In this document: positions 9,134 to 17,484 of the stretch, piece after piece | How positions within the stretch are numbered: the first letter of the stretch is position 1 | Layout of the letters: each line of letters opens with the position of its first letter | Source of the DNA: an uncultured Desulfovibrio sp. | Lineage (GTDB): Bacteria; Desulfobacterota; Desulfovibrionia; Desulfovibrionales; Desulfovibrionaceae | NCBI GenBank assembly: GCA_944327295.1 | Contig: CALVHF010000007.1 | Location: forward strand, 1-55,474 | Direction of reading: 5' to 3' | Length of the DNA stretch: 55,474 bases | Notes under the pieces: generated by a model | What the model was told of the DNA's origin: nothing | Databases searched by the model: none | The model's input: the letters and a program-made list of their open reading frames with translations, nothing else | Made by a program: the position numbers and the translations under genes

Positions 9134-9198
9134 GGGGCGTCGGGCAGCATGGCCCGACTCTTCAAAAAAAGAACGTACAAGCACATTAGGAGTGCGTT

Positions 9199-9972
9199 AT
9201 GAATATTGTTGCCATTATTCCCGCCCGCATGGGCTCCAGCCGCTATCCCGGCAAGCCCTTGGCCCTGATCCACGGAACGCCCATGGTGGGCCATGTGGCC
9301 TTCCGTACGGCCATGAGCCCTATACTGAGCGACACCTACGTGGCCACCTGCGACAACATCATTGCCGACTACTGCAGCAAGGTCGGCCTCAAGTGCATCA
9401 TGACCGCAGACACCCACACTCGCTGCTCCACAAGAACGGCCGAGGCTCTTCTGAAAATCGAGGAAGCCACGGGCAAGAAGGTTGACATCGTGGTCATGGT
9501 GCAGGGCGACGAGCCCATGGTGCAGCCGCAGATGATTGACGATGCCGTGCGTCCCATGCTGGACGATCCGTCCGTCAACGTGGTCAACCTCATGGCCGAG
9601 ATGGAAACCGTAGCCGAATTCGAGGATCCCAACGAGGTGAAGGTTGTCGTGGATCGCAACAACGACGCCCTCTACTTCTCCCGCGAACCCATTCCCTCCA
9701 GAAAGAAGGGCGTCACAGAAGTGCCCATGCGCAAGCAGGTCTGCATCATTCCTTTCCGCAGGGACTATCTGCTCAAGTTCAATGCCATGGAAGAAAGCCC
9801 TCTGGAGATCATCGAATCCGTGGACATGATGCGCATCCTGGAGCATGGCGACAAGGTGCGCATGGTGCCGACCTCCTTCAGGACCTGGAGCGTGGACACT
9901 CCCGAAGATCTGGCCAGGGTCGAAAAGCTCATGACCGGTGACGAGCTCATGGAAAGGTACCGCCGTTCATGA
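9199..9972 (+). CDS. CMP-sugar-acid cytidylyltransferase (KdsB-like)
   Basis: A 257-residue nucleotidyltransferase of the CMP-Kdo synthetase family, transferring CMP from CTP to a 3-deoxy-ulosonic acid. The N-terminal [16 protein letters not shown] is the CTP-binding loop, VQGDEPMV the metal-binding motif, and a late [11 protein letters not shown] is also typical. In canonical KdsB the early loop reads S-G-T-(D/E)-R; here it reads CSTR, suggesting a substrate other than ordinary Kdo or a divergent subgroup. The stop overlaps the next start. The gene lies 60 bases after a MITE, so its original leader may have been altered. Confidence 0.85.
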   Translation: MNIVAIIPARMGSSRYPGKPLALIHGTPMVGHVAFRTAMSPILSDTYVATCDNIIADYCSKVGLKCIMTADTHTRCSTRTAEALLKIEEATGKKVDIVVMVQGDEPMVQPQMIDDAVRPMLDDPSVNVVNLMAEMETVAEFEDPNEVKVVVDRNNDALYFSREPIPSRKKGVTEVPMRKQVCIIPFRRDYLLKFNAMEESPLEIIESVDMMRILEHGDKVRMVPTSFRTWSVDTPEDLARVEKLMTGDELMERYRRS

Positions 9973-10565
9973 GCAGTCTTGAACGTCTGAGGGCAGCCTG
10001 CCTGGAACTGTGGGTTGCCCTCCTTGGCTGGATCCCGACCCCTGCGGGCATTGCCCTGCGCTGTCTTGGGTTGAAACCCTTTCTGGGACACTGCGGCAGC
10101 GTGCGCCTGGCCACGGGCGTGGAGCTTCTGGGTATGCGCAACATGCGCCTGGCAAATGGCGTGCGCATAGGCAGGCACTGCATCCTGACGGCCCAGAACG
10201 GCAGCCTTGTCCTGGGCGAGCGGGCAGCCCTGTCCGCCAATGTGCATGTGGGCGCGGATGACGGTGTCATCACCATAGGCCCGCGCACGGCCATAGGCAC
10301 GGGTACCGTGCTGCGTGCGGCCAACCACCGCATCGACAGGACAGACATCCCCATGATGGATCAGGGGCATGTGCCTGGCGAGATCCACATTGAAGAAGAC
10401 GTCTGGATCGGCGCCAACTGCGTGATCACGGCCGATGTGCGCATTGGCCGCGGTGCCGTGGTAGGCGCTGGAGCCGTGGTGACCCATGATGTGGAACCCT
10501 ACGCCATTGTGGGCGGCGTGCCCGCAAGGGTCATAGGAACACGCAGGGCCACCCCAACGGAGTGA
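9969..10565 (+). CDS. Hexapeptide-repeat acyltransferase
   Basis: A 198-residue left-handed beta-helix acyltransferase, probably an O- or N-acetyltransferase acting on a surface sugar with acetyl-CoA. Imperfect hexapeptide repeats run from about residue 45 onward, with the typical [10 protein letters not shown] and [14 protein letters not shown] coils. ANHRID carries the likely catalytic histidine, and [11 protein letters not shown] is the usual end of the helix. It overlaps the cytidylyltransferase stop by 4 bases and runs directly into the phosphatase gene. Confidence 0.85.
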   Translation: MSSLERLRAACLELWVALLGWIPTPAGIALRCLGLKPFLGHCGSVRLATGVELLGMRNMRLANGVRIGRHCILTAQNGSLVLGERAALSANVHVGADDGVITIGPRTAIGTGTVLRAANHRIDRTDIPMMDQGHVPGEIHIEEDVWIGANCVITADVRIGRGAVVGAGAVVTHDVEPYAIVGGVPARVIGTRRATPTE

Positions 10566-10570
10566 GAGCA

Positions 10571-11209
10571 ATGTCTTTGAAATGTCTTGTCTTTGACTGC
10601 GATGGCGTCATCCTTGACAGCGTGCCCACCAAGACCCGTGCCTTTGCACGTCTGGCCGAGCCCTATGGCGAGGAGGCGAGAGATCGCTTTGTCATGTACC
10701 ATGCAACCCACGGTGGCGTGAGCCGGTACCGCAAGTTTGCCTGGTTTTTCCAGGAAGTGCTCGGACGCGAGATCACGGAAGAGGAATCCCGGGTCTGGGG
10801 CGAACGCTTTGCCGAATATGCCCTGGACGAGGTCAAGCGCTGCCCGCTCATAGAGGGCATAGAACAGACCCTGAAGCACTGGCACGGCAGGCTGCCCATG
10901 TGCGTCTGCTCGGGCACGCCCACGGAGGAGCTTGTGCAGGTGCTGACCCTGCGCAAGCTGGCCCCCTACTTTGACCTCATCCTGGGGTCTCCGCCGGCCA
11001 AGGCAGACGTGCTTGCCAATATCGTGCGAAAGATGCAGATGGATCCGGCCGACGTGCTCATGGTGGGCGATGCCAGCACGGACAGGGAGGCAGCCGAAAG
11101 GGTGGGCACGCAGTTCTATGGCTGCGGTCATGATCTGAAAAACGACGGCCTCTTCCCCTGGGGCGAGACCCTGGCAGGACTGGACGACTGGATTGCTGCC
11201 CATGTGTAG
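10571..11209 (+). CDS. HAD-superfamily phosphatase
   Basis: A 212-residue haloacid-dehalogenase hydrolase. Motif I is FDCDGVILDS with nucleophile and acid aspartates, motif II is the CSGTP region, and motif IV is VMVGDASTD. A helical cap fits between motifs I and II, as in beta-phosphoglucomutase-like members. Its place after the aldolase and cytidylyltransferase suggests it dephosphorylates a sugar-acid phosphate, as KdsC does, though it is not of the short KdsC type. ATG 10571 follows GAGAG; a GTG nine bases upstream is the alternative. Confidence 0.85.
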   Translation: MSLKCLVFDCDGVILDSVPTKTRAFARLAEPYGEEARDRFVMYHATHGGVSRYRKFAWFFQEVLGREITEEESRVWGERFAEYALDEVKRCPLIEGIEQTLKHWHGRLPMCVCSGTPTEELVQVLTLRKLAPYFDLILGSPPAKADVLANIVRKMQMDPADVLMVGDASTDREAAERVGTQFYGCGHDLKNDGLFPWGETLAGLDDWIAAHV

Positions 11210-12317
11210 CGCCAAGGGCCGGCGGCCAGGGCTTTTGTCCGCACGGCGTCCCCTTTCTCGTGTCCTGAAGAACGTCCTTGCACTCCTGCTTGTTGCAGGC
11301 TTTGCCCTGAACCTTGCAGCCTGCAGGGAGGATGCCTCCGAAAAAGCCCAAAAGCCGGCTGTGCAGGAGACTGTGAAGGAGGCTGCGAAAGAGGCTCCAG
11401 AACAGGCTCCCGGTCAGGAACACGAGAAGGCTGTTCCCGGAGCCGCGAAAGCGACCGGGCAGGAGAAGGTTCGTATCTATGCCCTCAGCGATCCTCTGCC
11501 TGCCGCCTCGCCAGAGGAGCTTGCCAGGGCCCAGGCCATGGTGGACTATGCCAACATGGCCGGCAGAGTCCTCTCCAGCCTGTGCGGCGGCTATCCCTTC
11601 CTCCTCATGACGGGCGTTGCCGAGTACCGGCAAAACTATGCCACGCTCTCCTTTGGCATAGAGCCTCCGTCGGCGCAGTGCGCCTGGAAGGAGCTCAAAC
11701 CGCCAAAGGACCTCCTTGGCTCGGAGGCAGCGGAGCAGGACCTTGAGAAGGCTCTGCAGCAGATGGACTGTCAGCGCGAGAGCATGCGCAAGGACTACGA
11801 GAAGCTCAGGGACTATGTGGCCGATACCAGCATTGTGGACGACGGCGTGCTCGGGCGCAGGCTCTGCTCATCCATTGAAAAGGCCTACAGGGCCTATGCC
11901 GCGGCTCTGGAAAGCTATCAGAGTAGGGTGGACGAGGAGGCGGCCAAGGCCCAGGATACCATGCTGCGCGATCATCCCCTGCGTGATCACGTGCGTCTGG
12001 CCATGAGGATGGTCTCCCTCATCCGCAGGCAGGCAGACCGGATCGCCGTGGCAGAACCGGATCCGGCCTCTTTGGAAGAGCCCATACGGGTTCTGGCCGA
12101 AGACCTTGATCTGGCCGAGCATCTGCCCTTCCCCATGCCCGGGGAACCGGAGATGTACTATCGCCAGTTTCTCAAAGGAGTTCGGGCCATGCTGGCCATT
12201 TTCCGGCGCGGACAGCTGGAATCCTTCCACGAGGGTGTGCGCCAGTCCCTCAACGAGGAATGGAATGCCTGCAAAGGCAGGTACAATGCCTTTGTGAATG
12301 CCCTGGCCGGCAGATAG
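11202..12317 (+). CDS. Putative lipoprotein, possibly DUF3829-like
   Basis: About 371 residues with a lipoprotein signal: a basic start, a hydrophobic stretch (VLALLLVAGFAL) and a lipobox ending LAAC. A lysine, glutamate and alanine-rich linker follows, then a helical domain with scattered cysteines. The late tyrosine/asparagine-rich ending (GRYNAFVNAL) recalls DUF3829/YiiG-type lipoproteins, but I am not certain. The start overlaps the phosphatase stop by 8 bases; a slightly later start is possible. It is the last plus-strand gene before a convergent terminator. Confidence 0.6.
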   Translation: MCSAKGRRPGLLSARRPLSRVLKNVLALLLVAGFALNLAACREDASEKAQKPAVQETVKEAAKEAPEQAPGQEHEKAVPGAAKATGQEKVRIYALSDPLPAASPEELARAQAMVDYANMAGRVLSSLCGGYPFLLMTGVAEYRQNYATLSFGIEPPSAQCAWKELKPPKDLLGSEAAEQDLEKALQQMDCQRESMRKDYEKLRDYVADTSIVDDGVLGRRLCSSIEKAYRAYAAALESYQSRVDEEAAKAQDTMLRDHPLRDHVRLAMRMVSLIRRQADRIAVAEPDPASLEEPIRVLAEDLDLAEHLPFPMPGEPEMYYRQFLKGVRAMLAIFRRGQLESFHEGVRQSLNEEWNACKGRYNAFVNALAGR

Positions 12318-12345
12318 CTGAAGAGGCCCGCGACAAAACAAAGAC

Positions 12346-12420
12346 GGGTGCAGTACAAGGTCCCCGCTTCCGGGTTCTTTCCCGAGGCTGCGGGCCTTGT
12401 ACTGCACCCATTTTGCGTTT
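12346..12420. terminator. Large convergent hairpin terminator
   Basis: A perfect 15-bp stem (12346-12360 with 12395-12409) with a partly paired GC-rich interior, followed on the plus strand by ATTTTGCGTTTTTT. It separates two convergent transcription units and can serve both. Confidence 0.8.
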
Positions 12421-12468
12421 TTTCAGGCCTTGTGCGGCCACAGGAACTGTGCGTAAGGCTGCTGACCT

Positions 12469-13287
12469 TCAGGAAGGATTCTGCAGGCTCTCCTTTTTGA
12501 AGTGGATGAGCGGGCAGTTCTTGCAGACATCGGCTCCAGGGAAGTAGTCGCCGGGCCTTGTAATGGAACAGCCGCCGCAGCGATCGATGCGTTCGAGCAG
12601 GCGGGCGATCACGGCCTGGATGTGCACGCCGGGAATGAAGACATTGCTTTCGCCGCGTTCCATCTTGCCGGCATTGTAGGAGCCGGAACAGGGTGTCGTG
12701 TAGTTGAACTGTGCCGTCTGATAGCAGTAGACAGTGCCGCCACAGGACGAGGAGCTCATGAGGAGCTGCGTTGGCAGGGGATGGGTGTCCGTTGCGGCCA
12801 TGTAGTCCACGGCCAGGTGGTAGGCCTGCAGGGAATCGCAGAGCATGTGCACGACATGGGGCAGGTCTGTACAGGATCCGAGGGGAGCCACGCCCACGGC
12901 CCTGAGGGCTCCCTGCGGCATGCGGGGCTTGGCCTCAAGAAAACGTCTGGCCTGTTCCTCGCTTCGGCAGTATTTGAGCTGGCTGCGGACCTCATTGTCG
13001 TCTATGTCCCGCCAGCCGAAGCTGACCTGGGCATTGGTGCAGAAGAGCTTGTCCACTGTGCCGAGCACGGTCTTGCCCTGCATGCGGGCGGCAATTTCCC
13101 ACTGGCAGAAGGTCAGCGGCTTGACGGGAACAAGGCAGGAATGCCTCTGTTTGTACTGCGCGACATCTTCCTCTGAGAAAAGGAAGGTCAGCCCCACGGG
13201 GTGGTGGTAGAGACGCAGCTCCTTCATCAGGACTTCTTCCATGAAGGCAGGCGTCAGTTCATGCGCTGTGAACTGAAGATGGGACAT
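12469..13287 (-). CDS. DUF169-family protein
   Basis: A 272-residue protein of the DUF169 family, common in sulfate reducers and methanogens and of unsettled function. Recognisable segments are HHPVGLTFLFSEE near the N-terminus, SSSCGG and a cysteine-rich C-terminus (RCGGCSIT and CKNCPLIHF) that could bind metal. ATG 13287 has GGAGGAG just upstream, so the TTG at 13308 is rejected. It follows the YkgJ gene by 17 bases on the same strand and is the last gene before the hairpin. Confidence 0.85.
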   Translation of the reverse strand: MSHLQFTAHELTPAFMEEVLMKELRLYHHPVGLTFLFSEEDVAQYKQRHSCLVPVKPLTFCQWEIAARMQGKTVLGTVDKLFCTNAQVSFGWRDIDDNEVRSQLKYCRSEEQARRFLEAKPRMPQGALRAVGVAPLGSCTDLPHVVHMLCDSLQAYHLAVDYMAATDTHPLPTQLLMSSSSCGGTVYCYQTAQFNYTTPCSGSYNAGKMERGESNVFIPGVHIQAVIARLLERIDRCGGCSITRPGDYFPGADVCKNCPLIHFKKESLQNPS

Positions 13288-13304
13288 GGGCTCCTCCAGA
13301 GCAA

Positions 13305-13805
13305 TCAATGGGTCTCGTCCAGATTTACGGCGCGACCTTCCCTGTCCCTGTCATGGGCAAGGAGACCGTGCTTTTCCAGATAAGCGCGGCCTTCGCGGGC
13401 AAAGGTTGCGTGATCGCAGTCTCTGGAGATGCCCGGGCAGTACTCCCTGGCCATGAGAAAGCTGTCCTCGTCGACAATATTGCCGCGGAAGAAGGGCCAG
13501 GCACGGCAGACATCGGGCTTGCCCTCATGCACCATGCAGCCTTTGCCGTCCCTGAAGAAGATGCAGGCATTGTCTTCGCCTGTGCGTATCTGCAGCTTGC
13601 CGCCACGCCACTCGCCATAGCGGGCAATGAATTCCTCGTCCGTCAGTTGCAGGGCACGGGTAATGCGCACAAGATCCTTAGGACTGACCACAATGCCTCC
13701 GGCACCACGGCAGCACTGGCCGCACATCTGACAGGTAAAGACCGGAGAATCGTCCACAGGAGCGGCAATTTCCGGTTCAGACTGGTGTGTTTCCTTCTCT
13801 TCCAT
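13305..13805 (-). CDS. YkgJ-family cysteine-cluster protein
   Basis: A 166-residue CxxCxxCC protein, a family thought to bind zinc or an iron-sulfur centre. The motif CQMCGQCCRG lies near residue 28. CIFFRDGKGCMVHEGKPDVC and a later CPGIS provide the remaining conserved cysteines. The N-terminal 20 residues are acidic. Start at ATG 13805; the frame continues 14 codons upstream without a good start. Co-transcribed with DUF169; the pair is common in sulfate reducers. Confidence 0.85.
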   Translation of the reverse strand: MEEKETHQSEPEIAAPVDDSPVFTCQMCGQCCRGAGGIVVSPKDLVRITRALQLTDEEFIARYGEWRGGKLQIRTGEDNACIFFRDGKGCMVHEGKPDVCRAWPFFRGNIVDEDSFLMAREYCPGISRDCDHATFAREGRAYLEKHGLLAHDRDREGRAVNLDETH

Positions 13806-13923
13806 TGAAATTCTCGTTCTTGAAGCCCGGGCTGTGCTTGCAGGCACTGGCAGGTCATAGGACGCCCTGATGGGCCTGATGACCGGGATCGCCCGAAAAG
13901 GGGCCCTAGGGCAAGATTGCGCA

Positions 13924-14355
13924 TCAGGCCTGCTGCAGGCCGTTTTTCATAAGCCTTGCGTGCTCGACATAGATGCAGCGGTCTTGCAGCACAAGCAGAC
14001 CTGCGTCTGCAAGAAGCTTGCGGGCCTCAGGTGAGGCAATGCCTTCCTGCATCCAGAAGCACTGCGGTCTGTGGCCCATGTTCAGCACTTCCCGTGCGTG
14101 ATCCGGGCAGTACTGCGGAGCCCTGAAGACATTGACAATGTCCGCCTGCTCCACAAGGTCAATTCGTGGCACGGCAGGAAGTCCCCAGACAGTCTTGCGC
14201 TTGGGGTGCACGGGGATCACGGTGTAACCCGCCTCCATGAGGTAGCGGCCTATGCGGTCCACGGGCTGACCGGGGACATCCTTGGCTCCGATGATGGCTA
14301 TGGTGCGGGCAGTGGCAAAAAGTGTCCGCAGGGTCTCGTCTGTGGGCAAAAGCAT
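13924..14355 (-). CDS. CoA-binding-domain protein (YccU type)
   Basis: A 143-residue Rossmann-fold protein of the CoA-binding family: IAIIGAKDVPGQPVDRIGRY is the nucleotide-binding turn, and VNVFRAP and CFWMQEGI are the conserved strand ends. Biochemical role unknown. ATG 14355 is preceded by AGGAG at the right spacing. Its start lies inside the tail of the upstream methyltransferase gene (58-base overlap), implying translational coupling. Confidence 0.85.
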   Translation of the reverse strand: MLLPTDETLRTLFATARTIAIIGAKDVPGQPVDRIGRYLMEAGYTVIPVHPKRKTVWGLPAVPRIDLVEQADIVNVFRAPQYCPDHAREVLNMGHRPQCFWMQEGIASPEARKLLADAGLLVLQDRCIYVEHARLMKNGLQQA

Positions 14356-15389
14356 GTGTTCTCCTGATGTTCCCGTGCCGTGAGAACAGGGGTAGCTGTC
14401 TTGAAAGGGGCACATTGTGCTGCTGGGGGATGAGCCCCTGAGGCCTTGTTTTGTGCGTCTGCTCCGATTTGTCGGGCTTCTTCTGTCTGCTCAGGCTGTT
14501 TTGGCAGTTCGGGCGCATTGGCCTTGCTGGGAGCTTCTGCAGCTTCGTCCGTTTCTGCGTCTGCATTCCCTGCATCCCTGGCAGGAGCTGCTGCAGCCGT
14601 GTCAGCCTGCGGGGCTTCTTCTGCAGCGCCCCTGATCCAGTAGGTGCCAAAGCCATCGTCGAGCCAGCCGTCCCGGATGTCCTTGTAGCCTGTGCTTGCA
14701 AAGAGCTGCCGGTATTCGGCCTGCGTTCTGCGCCAGCCCCAGAACTGCTGATTGCGAATGCCTAGGTAGTGCAGGATGCCGCGGATGCAGTTCTTGCAGA
14801 AATTGACAAAGCGGGCGGCCGCGGTCTCTTCCTCCAGCAGGGAGGCAGACAGGCAGACAAGTTCGCCATTGGGCAGGAGCTGATAGCGCAGGTGATCCAG
14901 AGTGTACACAAGCTGCGGTTGGGGAATGCCGTAGTCCACAGCCGACAGGTAGATCATGTCGTAGAAGATGTCCGGGGACAGGCAGTCCGGCGGCTGGCCG
15001 ATGAAAATCCTGTCTGCGGGAATGAGGCGGCGCAGCCACTTCATGCAGACCGTGCTCGGCTCGTTGACATAGAGCTCTATGCCACTGCCCATTTCCTTGA
15101 GCAGCATGCGTTCCATGAAGCCGACGCCGCTGCCGATGGAGAGCACGCGCAGGGGGCGTTCGTGGGAACAGTCCTTCTGCATCTTCTGCAGGCGCATGGC
15201 CAGCCAGTGTGCATCCTTGGCCTTGTTCTCACGCCAGGTCTGGGGAAGATCATCCCATGTCAGATATCTGCGGAACAGTTCCTCGTAGAATACAGAGTAG
15301 AATTTGGCGTCTGCAAGATGAAAAAAACGGGTGTGCGCAAAGGTAGTGAAAGGAATACCCTGCCAGCTTTCCTGATAAAAGCGCCGCAC
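14298..15389 (-). CDS. SAM-dependent methyltransferase with Ala-rich tail
   Basis: A 363-residue class I methyltransferase-fold protein. The SAM-binding glycine motif is VLSIGSGVGFMERML (about residue 85), followed by an acidic strand end (YVNEP) and a motif IV-like region (YDMIYLSAVDYG). From about residue 270 the protein becomes an alanine, proline and glutamate-rich low-complexity tail of some 95 residues ending in cysteines. The substrate is unknown. GTG 15389 is chosen because AGGAGG sits 5 bases before it and a promoter lies just upstream; an in-frame TTG at 15452 would fall inside the promoter. Confidence 0.75.
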   Translation of the reverse strand: MRRFYQESWQGIPFTTFAHTRFFHLADAKFYSVFYEELFRRYLTWDDLPQTWRENKAKDAHWLAMRLQKMQKDCSHERPLRVLSIGSGVGFMERMLLKEMGSGIELYVNEPSTVCMKWLRRLIPADRIFIGQPPDCLSPDIFYDMIYLSAVDYGIPQPQLVYTLDHLRYQLLPNGELVCLSASLLEEETAAARFVNFCKNCIRGILHYLGIRNQQFWGWRRTQAEYRQLFASTGYKDIRDGWLDDGFGTYWIRGAAEEAPQADTAAAAPARDAGNADAETDEAAEAPSKANAPELPKQPEQTEEARQIGADAQNKASGAHPPAAQCAPFKTATPVLTAREHQENTCFCPQTRPCGHFLPLPAP

Positions 15390-15423
15390 TGTCGCCTCCT
15401 GAAATTCCTGGGATTGACTGCCT

Positions 15424-15452
15424 AGTATAACCCGGCTTGCCCTGTCCTGCAA
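15424..15452 (-). promoter_or_regulatory. Sigma-70-type promoter of methyltransferase operon
   Basis: TTGCAG (15447-15452) and TATACT (15424-15429) on the minus strand with exact 17-base spacing, 35 bases before the GTG start. Confidence 0.65.
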
Positions 15453-15843
15453 TGCCGTGACCGCTTGTCAGCGGTCTGTACAGGGGGAAGCCCCAAGGAT
15501 TGCGAGCCTGCGTCTCCGCTCCATGGTCTTGTTGGAGAATAGCACAGCTTGAGGTCGTGGGGAAAAGGAAAAAAATGGGGGTGTCTGGAACGAAGAGACA
15601 GCGCAAGTATTCAGGATACCAGAAGTATTTTTAAAGGAAAAGCACTTTGGGGGGCTCCTGGAAAAGAATGTTTTCGGAGCCTTTTCGGGCCTCCACTTCC
15701 AGGGACGCCTGTTGCATGCCAAGGCTTCTTCCGGCTGCTGATCTGGCTCAGGCCCAGGCCTCATCCCTGGTCTGTGCCTGCTTGCCTATTTCCCTTCTCC
15801 TGCCTAAAGAAGGAGCTGACATTGTTTCCCCGGGAGGTAGAAC
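15453..15843. other. Divergent intergenic region upstream of thiD
   Basis: About 390 bases without a supported gene between the minus-strand operon and thiD. I searched for the conserved stems of a TPP riboswitch, which often precedes thiamine genes, and did not find a convincing one. A GGGAGG ribosome-binding site precedes the thiD ATG. Confidence 0.4.
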
Positions 15844-16674
15844 ATGCAGGTTCCCAATATTCTGACCATTGCCGGCTCCGATTCCGGAGGCGGTGCAGGC
15901 ATTCAGGCCGATCTCAAGACCATCATGGCCATGGGGTGCTATGGCATGAGTGCCATCACGGCCCTGACCGCGCAAAACGGTTTGGGTGTCCAGGGCATCC
16001 TTGCCTCGTCCGGCGCCTTCATGACCCTGCAGCTGGAGACCCTCTTTGCCGGCTTTACGGTTCATGCCGCCAAGTGCGGCATGCTCTTCAACGCCGAAAT
16101 CATCAATGCTGTGGCCGATGCCCTGCAGGGCAAGACCTTCCCTCTGGTCGTGGATCCTGTCTCGGTCAGCCAGAGCGGTAGCCGCCTGCTTTCCGAGGAA
16201 GCCATCACGCCCCTGGTGGAGCGCATGCTTCCCCTGGCAGATGTGCTCACGCCCAATATTCCCGAAGCCGAGATGCTGAGCAATCTTGCCATCCGCAGCG
16301 AGGACGCCCTGCTGGAGGCGGGCACAAGGATCCTGGCCCTGTGCGGAAGCCAGACGTACGTGCTCATCAAGGGCGGCCATGTGGAGAGCTCGGCCGAAAC
16401 CGTCACTGACGTCCTTTTCAGGCAGGGAGAAGACCCTGTCTATCTGTCCCAGCCAAGGGTCCATACCATCAACAATCACGGCACGGGCTGCACCCTGTCC
16501 GCAGCAATAGCCTCCGGGCTTGGCAAGGGCGAGGATATCCTGGAGGCCGTGCGCCATGCCCAGCTCTTCCTGAGCAGGGCCCTGCAGGAAAGCTATGCGC
16601 CTGGCAAGGGCAGCGGTCCCGTCAATCATGCGGCAGGCTTATTGGCTAGGGATCGCTCATGCGTCTGCGCTTGA
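15844..16674 (+). CDS. thiD: Hydroxymethylpyrimidine/phosphomethylpyrimidine kinase
   Basis: A 276-residue ribokinase-fold kinase that phosphorylates hydroxymethylpyrimidine and its monophosphate for thiamine synthesis or salvage. Signature segments are ILTIAGSDSGGGAGIQADLKT at the start, ALTAQNG, VLIKGGH and the anion-hole HGTGCTLSAAIA with the catalytic cysteine region. It works upstream of thiamine-phosphate assembly and pairs functionally with the ThiM domain fused to cytidylate kinase at 35-36.6 kb. Its end overlaps truA by 16 bases. Confidence 0.95.
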   Translation: MQVPNILTIAGSDSGGGAGIQADLKTIMAMGCYGMSAITALTAQNGLGVQGILASSGAFMTLQLETLFAGFTVHAAKCGMLFNAEIINAVADALQGKTFPLVVDPVSVSQSGSRLLSEEAITPLVERMLPLADVLTPNIPEAEMLSNLAIRSEDALLEAGTRILALCGSQTYVLIKGGHVESSAETVTDVLFRQGEDPVYLSQPRVHTINNHGTGCTLSAAIASGLGKGEDILEAVRHAQLFLSRALQESYAPGKGSGPVNHAAGLLARDRSCVCA

Positions 16675-17462
16675 CTGTAGCCTATGTGGGCACACGCTAC
16701 CAAGGCTGGCAACTGCAGGCCGGCAGTGCGGCCCTGCAGACCATACAGGGTCAGCTGGAACAGGCCCTGGGGCTTCTTGCCGGGCAGCCCGTACGCGTCC
16801 ACGGCTCGGGCCGAACGGATGCAGGCGTGCATGCCGAGGGCCAGGTCGCGCACTGCGACATGCCCGACGAGCGCCTGGCCCGCCTGAAAGACTTGCGCCA
16901 TTCCCTCAATGCCCTGCTGCCGGACGACATCAGGGTCTTTGCAGCCTGCCCAGCGCCCTCTGACTTTCATGCCCGCTTCAGTGCCCATGCCAAGACCTAC
17001 AGGTATCAGTTCTGGCAGGATCAGGGCTTTGTGCCACCGCGTCTTGTGCCCTATGTCTGGTGCAGCGGTCCCCTGGATGTCGCACGCATGCGGGGAGCCC
17101 TGCCCTTTTTGCAGGGCAGGCACGACTTTGCCTTTCTTGCCAATGCAGGTTCAAAGCCTGGCGAGAGCACGATCCGTGAACTCTACCATCTGGACCTTGC
17201 CGAAGAGGTGGTCTGGCAGGGCTGCAGTCCGCTGCTCTCCCTGGAGGTCACGGGCTCGGGCTTTCTCAAGCAGATGGTGCGCAACCTGGCAGGCCTGCTT
17301 GCGGCCATAGGCCGAAACAGGCTTGAGGCCGCAGTTATCCCTGAGCTCATGGCACAGGGCGAGCGGCGTCGTGTGCCCACCCCCACGGCGCCGGCAAAGG
17401 GGCTGACCATGGTGTGCGTGGACTATGAAAGATCGCACAAGTCAGGCGCAGGGAACTCCTGA
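16659..17462 (+). CDS. truA: tRNA pseudouridine synthase A
   Basis: A 267-residue pseudouridine synthase that modifies tRNA positions 38-40. The catalytic aspartate is in GRTDAGVHA (about residue 54). YRY after HARFSAHAKT and GSGFLKQMVRNL near the C-terminus are also typical. It overlaps thiD and ends 22 bases from the convergent FliM-like gene. Confidence 0.95.
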   Translation: MRLRLTVAYVGTRYQGWQLQAGSAALQTIQGQLEQALGLLAGQPVRVHGSGRTDAGVHAEGQVAHCDMPDERLARLKDLRHSLNALLPDDIRVFAACPAPSDFHARFSAHAKTYRYQFWQDQGFVPPRLVPYVWCSGPLDVARMRGALPFLQGRHDFAFLANAGSKPGESTIRELYHLDLAEEVVWQGCSPLLSLEVTGSGFLKQMVRNLAGLLAAIGRNRLEAAVIPELMAQGERRRVPTPTAPAKGLTMVCVDYERSHKSGAGNS

Positions 17463-17484
17463 GGCCTGGCAGCACCGTTGTTTG

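Noticed and set aside
15640..15843. Possible TPP riboswitch before thiD
   Set aside because: A short CTGATCTGG resembles part of the motif, but the conserved pairings of the TPP riboswitch could not be laid out.
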